From Thalassotalea euphylliae (lineage in GTDB: Bacteria; Pseudomonadota; Gammaproteobacteria; Enterobacterales; Alteromonadaceae): a stretch of 64,000 nt of DNA. Made by a program: the position numbers and the translations under genes. Shown piece by piece: positions 1 through 8,914 of this stretch; the stretch's first letter is position 1; the number at the start of each line of letters is the position of its first letter. The stretch is from the NCBI RefSeq assembly GCF_003390335.1, contig NZ_QUOU01000001.1, forward strand, positions 2,046,001 through 2,110,000, given 5' to 3'. The notes beneath the pieces were generated by a model. That model was not told the DNA's origin. It saw only the letters and a list, made by a program, of their open reading frames with translations, and did not search any database.

Positions 1-765
1 AGTGGTGTCAATGTATGGGCTTGGAATGGGGTCAATTTTGCCCGGTTTATCAATTGAGCGAGAATCGATACCTTTCCAGCCGGGTAAGGCATGTTTGGCT
101 AAAAATGCGGTGCCGCGCACGTCAGTAATGGTGTCAATTGGTTCGCCTTTTGCGATACGGTGGCTTACTTCCACCAACGGGCGCTCGGCGTTGCCGTAAA
201 TTAAAATATCGGCTTTGGCATCAAATAAAATTGAGCGGCGAACTTTTTCTGACCAGTAGTCATAATGGGCAATACGGCGCAGGCTGGCTTCAATACCGCC
301 AAGCACTACGGGCACGTCTTTGTAGGCTTCTTTACAGCGCTGTGAATACACAAGAGTGGCGCGGTCGGGGCGTTTGCCCCCTTCGTTGTTCGGTGTGTAG
401 GCATCGTCATGGCGCAAACGTCGCTCAGCGGTGTAGCGATTGATCATTGAATCCATATTGCCAGCGGTCACGCCAAAATACAGATTAGGTTTACCTAGCT
501 GCATAAAGGCATCTTTCGAGTGCCAGTCTGGTTGGGCAATGATGCCCACGCGAAAGCCCTGTGATTCCAACATACGGCCAATCACCGCCATGCCAAAGCT
601 TGGATGATCAACGTAAGCATCACCAGTAATGAGAATAATGTCGCAGCTGTCCCAGCCAAGTTCGTCCATTTCTGCACGCGACATCGGCAAAAACGGCGCC
701 GTGCCATAGCATTCTGCCCAGTACTTTGGGTATTCAAACAAGGTGGTTTTCGGCAATGGAATCAT
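1..765 (-). CDS. ygiQ: YgiQ family radical SAM protein, N-terminal part (cut by window edge)
   Basis: The minus-strand frame opens with ATG at 765 and stays open for 255 codons to the first base, so the gene continues outside the window. The protein starts MIPLPKTTLFEYPKYWAECY and contains a segment reading GDAYVDHPSFGMAVIGRML and another reading VVLGGIEASLRRIAHYDYW, both typical of the N-terminal region of the YgiQ family. Full-length members have about 700 residues, and the radical SAM iron-sulfur cysteines lie later in the protein, beyond the edge. The substrate of this enzyme is not known. The call rests on recognised sequence only. Confidence 0.88.
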   Translation of the reverse strand, partial: MIPLPKTTLFEYPKYWAECYGTAPFLPMSRAEMDELGWDSCDIILITGDAYVDHPSFGMAVIGRMLESQGFRVGIIAQPDWHSKDAFMQLGKPNLYFGVTAGNMDSMINRYTAERRLRHDDAYTPNNEGGKRPDRATLVYSQRCKEAYKDVPVVLGGIEASLRRIAHYDYWSEKVRRSILFDAKADILIYGNAERPLVEVSHRIAKGEPIDTITDVRGTAFLAKHALPGWKGIDSRSIDKPGKIDPIPSPYIDTT

Positions 766-1129
766 TAAATTGGCCTAATCAATCGATGTTAAACGTAATT
801 TCTTTAAACATAGTTTCTACACAGTCAGTGTATAGCCTCGCATCTGGTGTGCGCCAAATTGCGGGCGCGCGATTATAACAAAATATTGGAGCGGTGTTTA
901 GCGACAACTTTTTTACACAATTCGATCACCGCCCAAATTGATACTAAGCTTTGTTTTAGTTAGCAATTTTTTAACAAACCCAGTTGTACTAACTGTAATT
1001 GCATCTAATAACATTTGGTTTACATTTTCTTGGTGGTAAAAATCATGTATTTTATGTCGCCTTTACAACAACACTAGGCGTTTAAAAAGCTTTAAATAAG
1101 CGTTAAACAGCAGGAATAATGCCTTTATC
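766..1129. other. Divergent intergenic region, no gene seen
   Basis: This 364-base AT-rich stretch lies between the divergently transcribed ygiQ and the EAL/HDOD gene, so it should hold both promoters. I see only a short GC-rich hairpin (arms 851-855 and 864-868) near ygiQ. I could not assign a convincing promoter or operator. Confidence 0.5.
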
Positions 1130-2341
1130 ATGTACAGTACTTATATCGCAAGACAAGCTATTTTAGACCGCAATGCCAATACCATAGGTTACGAATTACT
1201 CTTTCGCGATAGTTCGAAAAACGAATTTCCTATTGTGGATCCCGATGTGGCGAGCGCTAAGCTTATTATTCAAAACCACATTCATGGTGATATTGAAGCG
1301 ATAACAATGGGGAAAGTGGCGTTTATTAATTTTACCCAAGAGTGCTTAGTCCATAAGTTCCCCCTGTTGTTTGATCCAAAATCGATAGTGATAGAGGTCG
1401 CTGAGCAAGAAAATAACGCTGAGCGCCTACTCAAACTAGTGAAATCGTACCATCAGCGTGGCTATCAACTGGCATTAACGGCGTATGATACAGGCCGTAA
1501 GTGGGACGCATTTTTTCCCTACCTAGCATATATCAAAGTCGATATAGACGTTATTAACCCCAAGCGTTTATTTAGCGTGAGCGAGCGACTAAAGCCGTAC
1601 GATATTAAGTTGGTGGCGGAGAAAGTGGAAAGTAATCTGCAGCTCTTATCATTGGTAGAAGTTGGATTTAACTATTATCAGGGCTACTTTTATCACGAAC
1701 CTGAAATTATTGAGGGGCAAACCCTAGCACCTGTAAAAGCACAAATGGTGAGTTTGATGAACGAGGCATTCAAATCGCCAATGGATTTTGATGCTATCGC
1801 GCGGGTGATAAGTCAAGATGTGCAATTGAGTGTTGGCCTGTTAAAAATGGTGAACAATGTAGCAACTGGCACGCGTGTTGAAATTACCTCGTTAAAACAA
1901 GCCGCTGCTTATTTAGGTGAAGAAAAATTACGCCAATTTGTGTCAATTTTGGCATTGTCCAAAATGACGACAGAAAAAACCCAAGAAGCAGCAAAGCAGG
2001 CATTAGTGACGGCTAAATTGATGGAAGCGATTGCTGGCCAAGGGATGTTTGTGCAAATTAAAGAATTGGCCTTTATTACCGGCTTGCTGAGCTCTATTGA
2101 TGTTGTGTTAGGTCAGCCGATTAGTGAAGTGGTTAGGCAAATTCCATTGGCAAAACCAATCGAACTGGCGCTACTGGGCAATGACGGTTTGTTAGGGGAA
2201 CTGCTAACCTTAACGACGAGTTACATACTGGGTAATAGCGAAGAAATTAACAGTTTAATTGATACCTATATGCTTGACGCTCAAATAATCCATCAGGACT
2301 TTGTTGCAGCAAGTAAGTGGTGCCAATCATTAACGGCGTAA
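1130..2341 (+). CDS. EAL and HDOD domain signalling protein (YuxH-like)
   Basis: This 403-residue protein has an N-terminal EAL-like domain (about residues 1-195) and a C-terminal HDOD domain (about 200-400). The domain order is that of the YuxH family. The usual EAL catalytic signature is replaced by YELLFRD near residue 21, and the metal-binding residues of active phosphodiesterases are not evident. It is therefore probably a catalytically dead EAL domain that senses or relays, not a cyclic-di-GMP hydrolase. The ATG at 1130 begins MYSTYIARQAILD, the usual family start. The gene stands alone, divergent from ygiQ. Confidence 0.85.
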   Translation: MYSTYIARQAILDRNANTIGYELLFRDSSKNEFPIVDPDVASAKLIIQNHIHGDIEAITMGKVAFINFTQECLVHKFPLLFDPKSIVIEVAEQENNAERLLKLVKSYHQRGYQLALTAYDTGRKWDAFFPYLAYIKVDIDVINPKRLFSVSERLKPYDIKLVAEKVESNLQLLSLVEVGFNYYQGYFYHEPEIIEGQTLAPVKAQMVSLMNEAFKSPMDFDAIARVISQDVQLSVGLLKMVNNVATGTRVEITSLKQAAAYLGEEKLRQFVSILALSKMTTEKTQEAAKQALVTAKLMEAIAGQGMFVQIKELAFITGLLSSIDVVLGQPISEVVRQIPLAKPIELALLGNDGLLGELLTLTTSYILGNSEEINSLIDTYMLDAQIIHQDFVAASKWCQSLTA

Positions 2342-2880
2342 TGTGAACTGTCTATTGCTAACGAAGAAATAACAAATACGCTAACTGGTTGCAAAACCAG
2401 CGAGTTTTAAAGTGCTATCGCCGTTTGTCTTGTGAATAAATAAAAGGTTTGCTCCAATACTTGCCTATTATTCAATCAAGGCTTGTTTCTGATATGTCTT
2501 ACTGAGCTTAAACGGCCTCGGTATTGTTTATTATGCTGATACTTTCCGCGCAAGGCGTTCACGCTAGCCCACTGTCTACTTTGCCGAATTTATATACTAA
2601 GTACGAAACGCTTGGATTGACGATTTTATCGGCTCAGATATATTGATGCATCACACCTTAGCGTAAAGCGGCGACGTTCAACGCTTTCAAATCGCGAGCT
2701 GTTGAGTGAGCTGTCATACCGTTCAAGCTGTTATCCCTACTAACTCGGCTGTCGCGGCCGAAACGCAGCCATGAGTGATAATTCATCTCATATCAGCAGG
2801 GCCGGTGATGCAATTTTAGGCGGTTATACTCAGCATTGATGCGCTAGTGATGACAATTTCCCATTGCCTGATATGATAGC
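2342..2880. other. 539-base intergenic region, no gene recognised
   Basis: Just after the EAL/HDOD gene, 2385-2400 forms a 6-bp hairpin (CTGGTT/AACCAG, GCAA loop) with TTTT at 2405-2408, a possible weak terminator. The rest is mixed-composition sequence with stops in all frames. One 37-codon frame starts at 2533 but resembles nothing I know. This could be decayed coding DNA or the long upstream region of the lrgAB pair. Confidence 0.4.
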
Positions 2881-3354
2881 GTGACTTTACTTTTTACTTC
2901 TGTGTTGATTTTGCGTCAGTTTTTTCGGGCATTGCACTCCTTTCGAGCACCAGCTTATCAAGCGTTATACAGCCTAGTGGCTATTTTTATTTGTTTGGCG
3001 TTGGGATACCTTACCTGCGCCTTTTTCTCTATTCTACCTGCCAGTTTATATGGCATGTGCTACCTCGCACTTGGGCTGCACTTTAATTGGCTAGACGCTC
3101 AGCGCATTGGGCAAACCGTAAGTTTTATTTTGAAGCACATCGGGGTTTGTTTTGTGCCCGCAGGCGTTGGCATCATGAATTATTTTGGCCTACTTAAAGC
3201 GAGTGGCTGGCAATTGTTATTGTTTACCATTGTCTCAACCTTGGCATTGATGGTGTTGGTTGGTTGGAGCTATCAACGAGTGACGCAAAAACCGACACCC
3301 AAAGTCACGAAAAAAGCGACACAATTAAGCACCGAGCAAACGCCACATGACTAG
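2881..3354 (+). CDS. CidA/LrgA family holin-like membrane protein
   Basis: This 157-residue membrane protein has about four hydrophobic segments and the conserved family stretch VPAGVGIMNYFGLL near residue 95. LrgA/CidA (YohJ in E. coli) proteins are small holin-like membrane proteins, linked to murein hydrolase control or to export of pyruvate and other overflow metabolites. The start is a GTG at 2881. An in-frame stop (2869-2871) lies just upstream, so this is the first possible start, although no clear ribosome site precedes it. The C-terminal tail is lysine- and threonine-rich. The stop overlaps the next gene by 8 bases, so the two are translationally coupled. Confidence 0.82.
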   Translation: MTLLFTSVLILRQFFRALHSFRAPAYQALYSLVAIFICLALGYLTCAFFSILPASLYGMCYLALGLHFNWLDAQRIGQTVSFILKHIGVCFVPAGVGIMNYFGLLKASGWQLLLFTIVSTLALMVLVGWSYQRVTQKPTPKVTKKATQLSTEQTPHD

Positions 3355-4054
3355 TTTTTTAATTGCAGAATTTCTTGTTTATTGCTTACTCACGTTACTG
3401 ATTTATCAGTGTTTTGCTAAATTTCAACAAAAAACACAGTTAATTTGGTTAAACCCTATGGTGATGTCGATGTTAGTCATCATCCCATTGTTGCTGTACG
3501 CCGATATTGGTTACGCGCAATATTATCAACATACCCAGTTTTATAGCTTTTTACTGGAACCTGCGGTGGTTGCCCTGGGGTTTCCTTTATACCAGCAGCT
3601 ACAAGTGATCAAAAAGCAGTTTAAGCAAGTGGTGTTGGTGCTAAGTGGCGCCATTGGTTTGATGTTTTGCGCAAACTTTTCAATGGCTTATTGGTTGTTT
3701 AACAAAACTGACGTGGCGGTGTCTTTGTCTTTAAAGTCGGTAACAACGCCGATTGGTTTAGCCTTAACCGATGAACTTCACGGCGTGGCGGCGATCACTG
3801 CGGTTGGGATTATTGTGGCTGGCGTTGTTGGGGCGGCACTTGGGCCTAAGTTACTATCATTGTGCGGTGTTGATTGTAAAAAATCGCAAGGGCTTGCTAT
3901 TGGTTGCGCGAGCCACGCATTAGGCACCGCCAGCATTACATCGATCAGTTACGACCATGGCGCATTTGCTTCACTCGCGTTAATTTTATCGGCATTTTTA
4001 ACCGCTGTTTTTAGCCCCTTGTTAACGCCTGTGCTGCTGCAAATATTGATGTAA
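3347..4054 (+). CDS. LrgB/CidB family membrane protein
   Basis: This 235-residue polytopic membrane protein carries conserved LrgB stretches: SLKSVTTPIGLALTDELHG near residue 126 and GCASHALGTASI near residue 186. LrgB (YohK) partners the LrgA-type protein encoded just upstream, with which it overlaps by 8 bases. The pair is thought to act in the inner membrane in cell-lysis control or overflow metabolite export. The length matches the family. It is convergent with the rhombosortase gene, with only two bases between the stops. Confidence 0.88.
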   Translation: MTSFLIAEFLVYCLLTLLIYQCFAKFQQKTQLIWLNPMVMSMLVIIPLLLYADIGYAQYYQHTQFYSFLLEPAVVALGFPLYQQLQVIKKQFKQVVLVLSGAIGLMFCANFSMAYWLFNKTDVAVSLSLKSVTTPIGLALTDELHGVAAITAVGIIVAGVVGAALGPKLLSLCGVDCKKSQGLAIGCASHALGTASITSISYDHGAFASLALILSAFLTAVFSPLLTPVLLQILM

Positions 4055-4056
4055 GC

Positions 4057-4656
4057 CTAGCCCTTTGTGTTCACGCGTTTAATCATTAGACCCAGTGCAA
4101 AGAACAAGGTGCCAGCAATGGCGCCGCTAAGGTGTGCGTCAATGGCAACGTTGGCGTTGATTAAGGTTGCAATCTGCTGGCTTGCACCTTGAGTTTGCTC
4201 CATTAAAATTTTGACCCACAGACCCAGGTAGAGGAATACCCCCGTTTTTTCTTTCGCTTGGATGTCTTTTAGCGCTCCCCAAGCAAAAAAACTATGGAGC
4301 AGCCCAGATAGGCCGACATAGCGCTCAAGATCGCCATCAAGTATTAAAAAGCCACTGATAAATATCGCGGAAAATAGTGTCAGTGAGGTAAAGGTTATCG
4401 GCTGATAAAAGTGGCGATGTAGGGCGGTAATTAGCGCCAATCCGGTTAAGTTTAACAGTAAATGTGTGCCGTTGGTGTGAAATAGATGGCCAGTAAGGAG
4501 TCGCCAATATTCGCCTTCATAAATTGCCAAGCGATAAAAATCAAAGTGTTTCACTTGGCTGTCAAAGTAAAAGGCGAGCAAGGCGAGCAGTGCAAGTCCT
4601 GTGGCTATGGCGAATTGCTGCCAAGTTGAGCATTTGATGCGTTGTAAGGAAAACAA
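4057..4656 (-). CDS. rrtA: Rhombosortase, rhomboid-family intramembrane serine protease
   Basis: This 199-residue membrane protein resembles rhomboid proteases. Visible features are HLFHTNGTHLLLNLTGLAL in the second membrane segment, the catalytic serine motif GLSG near residue 116, and a histidine in DAHLSGA near residue 174 in the last segment. The short length and these motifs fit rhombosortase. That enzyme cleaves proteins carrying a C-terminal GlyGly-CTERM signal, which are typically type II secreted proteins. No GlyGly-CTERM protein is encoded in this window, so its substrates lie elsewhere. It is divergent from the DTW-domain gene. Confidence 0.85.
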   Translation of the reverse strand: MFSLQRIKCSTWQQFAIATGLALLALLAFYFDSQVKHFDFYRLAIYEGEYWRLLTGHLFHTNGTHLLLNLTGLALITALHRHFYQPITFTSLTLFSAIFISGFLILDGDLERYVGLSGLLHSFFAWGALKDIQAKEKTGVFLYLGLWVKILMEQTQGASQQIATLINANVAIDAHLSGAIAGTLFFALGLMIKRVNTKG

Positions 4657-4717
4657 ACCTTGTATTTTACCTGCGCTAATTTAGTATTTGCGCTTAGTCT
4701 AAAGAGTTGAGGTAAAC

Positions 4718-5338
4718 ATGGCTAGAGCCACTTGTGACAAATGTTGTCGCCCACCTGCTAGGTGTATTTGCCGCTATGTTGTATCGCTAGTCAACAAAGT
4801 AGAAATTATATTACTTCAGCACCCCAAAGAAGTTGCTCACCCCAAAGGCAGTGCAGATTTACTATTAACGTCACTAGCACACAAGCAATTATTTATTGGT
4901 GAGAACTTTGATGAGCACGACGCATTTCAATCGCTGTTGCAATCAACCAACAAGCAACTGTACGTTATTTTTCCGGGGGAAAAGGCCGTTGAGTTAACAC
5001 CTCAATTATTACCTGAGCTACCACCTCATTGTGGTGGCGGGCAAACAAGGTCATTGTCTGACATTGCGTTAGTGATTATTGATGGCACCTGGAAAAAAGC
5101 ATACAAAATGTTCCAATTGTCCAAGTGCTTGCAGCAGTTGCCGCAGCTCTGTCTACCCAGTGGCATAAACGGGCAATACGACATGCGCAAAACACAGAAA
5201 GCGAATGCATTGTCTACGTTAGAAGCAACGTGTTATGCACTTGCTGCTATCGAACAGTCACCTGATTGTTACACGGCGCTAAGAGAAAGTTTTGCGCAAT
5301 ACAATCAACATCAGTTATCGTTTAGACCCAAGAGCTAA
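4718..5338 (+). CDS. tapT: DTW-domain tRNA-uridine aminocarboxypropyltransferase
   Basis: This 206-residue protein has an N-terminal cysteine cluster (CDKCCRPPARCIC, residues 6-18), probably zinc-binding, and the DTW-family signature IDGTWKKA near residue 125. The family (E. coli YfiP/TapT) transfers the 3-amino-3-carboxypropyl group of S-adenosylmethionine to a uridine of tRNA; in E. coli this is acp3U47. The LLQHPKE and HPKGSA stretches near the N-terminus are also typical. It ends 25 bases before ggt and may be co-transcribed with it, although the functions are unrelated. Confidence 0.82.
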   Translation: MARATCDKCCRPPARCICRYVVSLVNKVEIILLQHPKEVAHPKGSADLLLTSLAHKQLFIGENFDEHDAFQSLLQSTNKQLYVIFPGEKAVELTPQLLPELPPHCGGGQTRSLSDIALVIIDGTWKKAYKMFQLSKCLQQLPQLCLPSGINGQYDMRKTQKANALSTLEATCYALAAIEQSPDCYTALRESFAQYNQHQLSFRPKS

Positions 5339-5363
5339 GCTAATTTATCAGGTCGCACTATCC

Positions 5364-7121
5364 ATGAAAAAACACTTATTATCCATGAGTGTGTTAAGCC
5401 TCGCCTTAACCTGCTCGTTTAGCGCTGCTGCGTTTACCGATGGCAAAGTCCGCGAAACACGTGAGCCAGAAGCGGCAACGGGGCTTACCCAAAAGCAAGT
5501 TGTTGTTGGTAACGACTATATGGTCGCCGCTGCCAACCCTTATGCCAGTGAAGCTGGTTATAAAATTTTAGCCAAGGGCGGCAGTGCCATTGATGCTGCG
5601 ATTGCCGTGCAACTGGTCCTGACCTTAGTCGAGCCGCAGTCGTCAGGTATTGGCGGCGGTGCTTTTATTCTCCACTGGGATAAAGCCAATAAACAGCTTA
5701 CCACAGTAGATGGCCGTGAAACGGCTCCTGCCAAAGCTTCTGCTGATATGTTTATCGACAGCTCAGGTAAGCCGATTAAGTGGATTGACGCCGTTGTTGG
5801 CGGTCGCTCGGTTGGTGTACCAGGCGTATTACGCGGCTTGAAAGCTGCTCACGACAACTATGGAAAACTGCCTTGGGCGGCACTTTTCGATGACGCCATT
5901 ACCCTTGCAGATCAGGGATTTATTGTGTCGCCTCGGCTTGAAAAATTAGTGGCGATGAAATTTAACCCAGGTATCGTCAAACTGCCTGAAATTGCGAACT
6001 ACTTTTTCCCCCATGGTGAACCCATCAAAGCTGGTCAGCGCTTAGTCAACAAGCCGCTTGCTCAGGTATATCGTACCATTGCCGAGCAGGGCGTAGATGC
6101 TTTCTATCAAGGCCAAATCGCACAGCGTATTGTCTCGGCGGTCAACAATGCGCCGATTGCACCAGGTACCCTGTCACTAAAGGATATGAAAGACTATCAA
6201 CCCAAGTGGCGCGAACCTGTTTGTGGTCAATATCACAGCTACCGAGTTTGCGGTATGGCGCCACCAAGCTCCGGTGGTATCGCGGTTATTCAAATACTCA
6301 AACAATTGGAAGCCTTTAATTTGGCGAAATTACCCGCCAACAGTATTGAGCCATGGCATTTATTCACGCAAAGTTCGCGCCTAGCCTTTGCCGATCGCGA
6401 TAAATATGTCGCAGATGAAGATTTTGTCACTGTGCCGACGCAAGCCTTATTGGCTGATAGTTATATGAATGAACGCGCGCAGTTAATTAAGCCAGACAAA
6501 GACATGGGAACGGCCAATGCCGGTCAGCCAGTCGCGTTAACGTACGCTGATAACGACAGCTTTGAGCTACCGTCAACAAGTCATATTTCCATTGTCGACG
6601 GTGATGGCAATGCCATTTCAATGACGACAAGTGTTGAAATGGCCTTTGGCTCAGCAGTCATGGTGGATGGTTTTATTTTAAACAATCAACTGACGGACTT
6701 TGCACTGTCGCCAGAGCGTGATGGTAAGCCCGTGGCAAATCGCGTCGAGCCATTTAAGCGGCCACGTAGCTCAATGGCACCTATGATGGTCTTTAACCCA
6801 GACGGTAGTTTAAAACTTGTTGTTGGCTCGCCAGGCGGGAGTCGAATTATCAATTACGTCGCGCAAACCATTGTCGGTGTGCTGGATTGGCAGTTAAATC
6901 CGCAGCAAGCGATCAATTTGCCGAAAGTCACCAATCGCAACAAAGTGACGACACTAGAAAAAGGCACTGAGCTTGAAGGGTTAAAAGCGGCATTTGAGGC
7001 GAGAGGCCATAAAGTGATGGTGCGTGATTTAAACAGTGGTGTGCATGCTATTGAAGTGAAAAATGGCAAATTATACGGCGGTGCCGACCCACGCCGTGAA
7101 GGTAAGGTATTCGCCAAGTAG
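5364..7121 (+). CDS. ggt: Gamma-glutamyltransferase (glutathione hydrolase) precursor
   Basis: This is a 585-residue periplasmic enzyme of the Ntn-hydrolase class that cleaves and transfers gamma-glutamyl groups from glutathione. The proenzyme cuts itself before a threonine. Here the motif PSTSHISIVD places the nucleophile at Thr405, aligned with Thr391 of the E. coli enzyme. GSPGGSRI near the C-terminus is the conserved glycine-rich loop. I chose the ATG at 5364 because it begins a clean signal peptide (MKKHLLSMSVLSLALTCSFS). The frame extends upstream to 5292, but that would place 24 polar residues before the signal peptide and overlap the previous gene. Confidence 0.93.
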   Translation: MKKHLLSMSVLSLALTCSFSAAAFTDGKVRETREPEAATGLTQKQVVVGNDYMVAAANPYASEAGYKILAKGGSAIDAAIAVQLVLTLVEPQSSGIGGGAFILHWDKANKQLTTVDGRETAPAKASADMFIDSSGKPIKWIDAVVGGRSVGVPGVLRGLKAAHDNYGKLPWAALFDDAITLADQGFIVSPRLEKLVAMKFNPGIVKLPEIANYFFPHGEPIKAGQRLVNKPLAQVYRTIAEQGVDAFYQGQIAQRIVSAVNNAPIAPGTLSLKDMKDYQPKWREPVCGQYHSYRVCGMAPPSSGGIAVIQILKQLEAFNLAKLPANSIEPWHLFTQSSRLAFADRDKYVADEDFVTVPTQALLADSYMNERAQLIKPDKDMGTANAGQPVALTYADNDSFELPSTSHISIVDGDGNAISMTTSVEMAFGSAVMVDGFILNNQLTDFALSPERDGKPVANRVEPFKRPRSSMAPMMVFNPDGSLKLVVGSPGGSRIINYVAQTIVGVLDWQLNPQQAINLPKVTNRNKVTTLEKGTELEGLKAAFEARGHKVMVRDLNSGVHAIEVKNGKLYGGADPRREGKVFAK

Positions 7122-7152
7122 ACGTGTTATTAGCGTAATGCGTTATCTTCAA

Positions 7153-7186
7153 AACAAAAGGGCTTCCAATTGGAAGCCCTTTTGTT
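7153..7186. terminator. Bidirectional terminator between ggt and the lipoprotein gene
   Basis: A near-perfect palindrome with arms AACAAAAGGGCTTCCAA and its complement gives a GC-bearing stem flanked by A and T runs on both sides. It lies between two convergent genes and can end transcription in both directions. Confidence 0.88.
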
Positions 7187-7207
7187 ATTTAAATTATAGT
7201 TTTGGTT

Positions 7208-7636
7208 TTAGAACGGGTCTTTTAGAATTTTGTCGATCACCCATCGACCGTCTAACTGCTTTAAGCTGATGCGTTTAACATCTTTAACGCGCTCATTTTG
7301 AAAATAGCCGTCAAAGTAAAGCACGATATCAGCATCATCTTTGAATTGCTCACGTACTTTTACGCCGGTATCGTCGGGGCTGATCTCAACTTTGTCGTAC
7401 TGCATGTTGAACAGGTGGCGGCTAACAGCGGTTGGTGACTTGTAATGCAATAAAATGCGCGCCAGTTTTGGGGTACATACAGAGGCGGCTTTTTGCACAT
7501 CTTTTTGATTGTATAGCGCGTCAAAGAATGCGACGGCAACAAGTTCGGGATTTGCCAGTTCTGTGATTTCGTCTTCACCTGAGCAACCAGTAAGAAAAAT
7601 ACTGAAAGCAGCGAAAATAGCAACGAGTCGTTTCAT
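7208..7636 (-). CDS. Small lipoprotein of unknown function
   Basis: This 142-residue protein has a lipoprotein signal: a basic start, a hydrophobic stretch and the lipobox LTGC with Cys18. The mature part contains VAVAFFDALYNQKDVQKAA, a pattern typical of small NTF2-like or DUF4878-like folds, and ends with a GRWVIDKIL strand. That fold assignment is weak. I do not recognise a specific function. It is a single gene between two terminators. Confidence 0.7.
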   Translation of the reverse strand: MKRLVAIFAAFSIFLTGCSGEDEITELANPELVAVAFFDALYNQKDVQKAASVCTPKLARILLHYKSPTAVSRHLFNMQYDKVEISPDDTGVKVREQFKDDADIVLYFDGYFQNERVKDVKRISLKQLDGRWVIDKILKDPF

Positions 7637-7709
7637 GATGAGTGGTCAATTACCTAAATAGAATCCGTGGTTTGGCCTATTTTAGCCATAACTTTAACGC
7701 AGATGCACG

Positions 7710-7736
7710 AAAAAAGGCGCCAAGTGCGCCTTTTTT
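7710..7736 (-). terminator. Terminator downstream of cysK
   Basis: The arms AAAAAAGGCGC (7710-7720) and GCGCCTTTTTT (7726-7736) pair around a five-base loop. On the minus strand the hairpin is followed by a T run, so it fits termination of cysK. The symmetry means it could also work on the plus strand. Confidence 0.88.
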
Positions 7737-7785
7737 AATCAAATCAGAGAGTTATCTGATTTTTAGCCAAGTTTATTAGACGGGC

Positions 7786-8754
7786 TTATTGGACTAGCTC
7801 TTTGTCGCTGAAGCTGTCAGAGAACAATGGGCTCGTTAAGTAACGCTCAGCTGAACTTGGTAAAATAACAACAACGTTTTTGTCTTTGTTTTCAGGAAGC
7901 TCTGCTAGTCGTTTCGCTGCAACCACGGCCGCACCAGAAGAAATACCCGCTAATATACCTTCTTCTTTCATGAGGCGATGAGCCATTGCCATGGCGTCGT
8001 CATTAGACACTTGCTCAACTTGGTCAACTAAGTCTAAATCCAGGTTGCCAGGAATAAAACCTGCGCCAATACCTTGAATTTTGTGTGGGCCTGGTGTCAG
8101 GTCTTGACCCGCTTTGGCTTGGGTAATCACTGGCGAATCGGTTGGCTCTACTGCCACTGATAGGACGTCTTTACCTTGCGTCTTCTTGAAGTAACGGCTG
8201 GTACCTGAAATGGTACCGCCCGTACCAACACCGGCGACGAATACATCAACTTGACCGTCAAGGTCGTTCCAAATTTCTGGCCCTGTTGTTTCTTCGTGAA
8301 TTTGAGGGTTAGCTGGGTTGTCGAATTGACCTAACAACACGTAACGCTCTGGATCTGAATCGCGAATTTCTTGTGCTTTTTCAATGGCGCCTTTCATGCC
8401 TTTTGCGCCTTCAGTTAGCTCTAATTTTGCGCCAAGTGCTGCTAATAACTTACGACGCTCTAGGCTCATGGTGTTTGGCATGGTTAAGGTAATTGCGTAA
8501 CCGCGTGCAGCTGCGACAAAGGCTAGGGCAATACCTGTGTTACCACTGGTTGGTTCGATAATTTCTTTGCCTTCGCCAAGCAAACCTTTTTGCTCTGCAT
8601 CCCAGACCATACTCGCGCCAATACGACACTTAACACTAAAACTTGGGTTTCTTGCTTCAACTTTTGCGTATACATTGCCGCCAGTTACGCGATTAAGCTT
8701 AACCAGAGGAGTACGACCAATACTGGTTGAGTTGTCTTGAAAGATAGAAGTCAT
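7786..8754 (-). CDS. cysK: Cysteine synthase A (O-acetylserine sulfhydrylase)
   Basis: This 322-residue PLP enzyme makes cysteine from O-acetylserine and sulfide in the cytoplasm. The PLP lysine is Lys42 in NPSFSVKCRIG. PTSGNTG (68-74) binds substrate, and GTGGTISG near residue 177 binds the cofactor phosphate. The sequence GAGFIPGNLDLDL and the length are those of CysK rather than the shorter CysM. It is transcribed alone, with its own terminator, and is divergent from the MoxR gene. An inverted repeat in the shared upstream region is described separately. Confidence 0.95.
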   Translation of the reverse strand: MTSIFQDNSTSIGRTPLVKLNRVTGGNVYAKVEARNPSFSVKCRIGASMVWDAEQKGLLGEGKEIIEPTSGNTGIALAFVAAARGYAITLTMPNTMSLERRKLLAALGAKLELTEGAKGMKGAIEKAQEIRDSDPERYVLLGQFDNPANPQIHEETTGPEIWNDLDGQVDVFVAGVGTGGTISGTSRYFKKTQGKDVLSVAVEPTDSPVITQAKAGQDLTPGPHKIQGIGAGFIPGNLDLDLVDQVEQVSNDDAMAMAHRLMKEEGILAGISSGAAVVAAKRLAELPENKDKNVVVILPSSAERYLTSPLFSDSFSDKELVQ

Positions 8755-8844
8755 GTTCGGATCCTGTAGAATATTCTGTTAACAATATAGAATTGTTGGA
8801 ATTACTCCATTAGAGTAGCTAGATATTACAAAAAAAAAAGTGAT

Positions 8845-8884
8845 ATTTCGTTATATCTTATATGCAAAAATGGAATAACGAAAT
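8845..8884. promoter_or_regulatory. Inverted repeat in the cysK/MoxR divergent promoter region
   Basis: ATTTCGTTAT (8845-8854) and ATAACGAAAT (8875-8884) are exact inverted repeats separated by 20 bases, in the 160-base region between cysK and the MoxR ATPase gene. The spacing suits two half-sites for a dimeric regulator. A CysB-type regulator is possible because of cysK, but this is inference only. Confidence 0.4.
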
Positions 8885-8914
8885 TACGATTTTAGATCAA
8901 TTTTTGGGATTTTT

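Noticed and set aside
138..443. 101-codon plus-strand frame inside the first gene
   Set aside because: It is antisense to the clearly conserved YgiQ frame.
1130..2341. Active cyclic-di-GMP phosphodiesterase
   Set aside because: The EAL signature and metal-binding residues are not preserved, so an enzymatic role is not supported.
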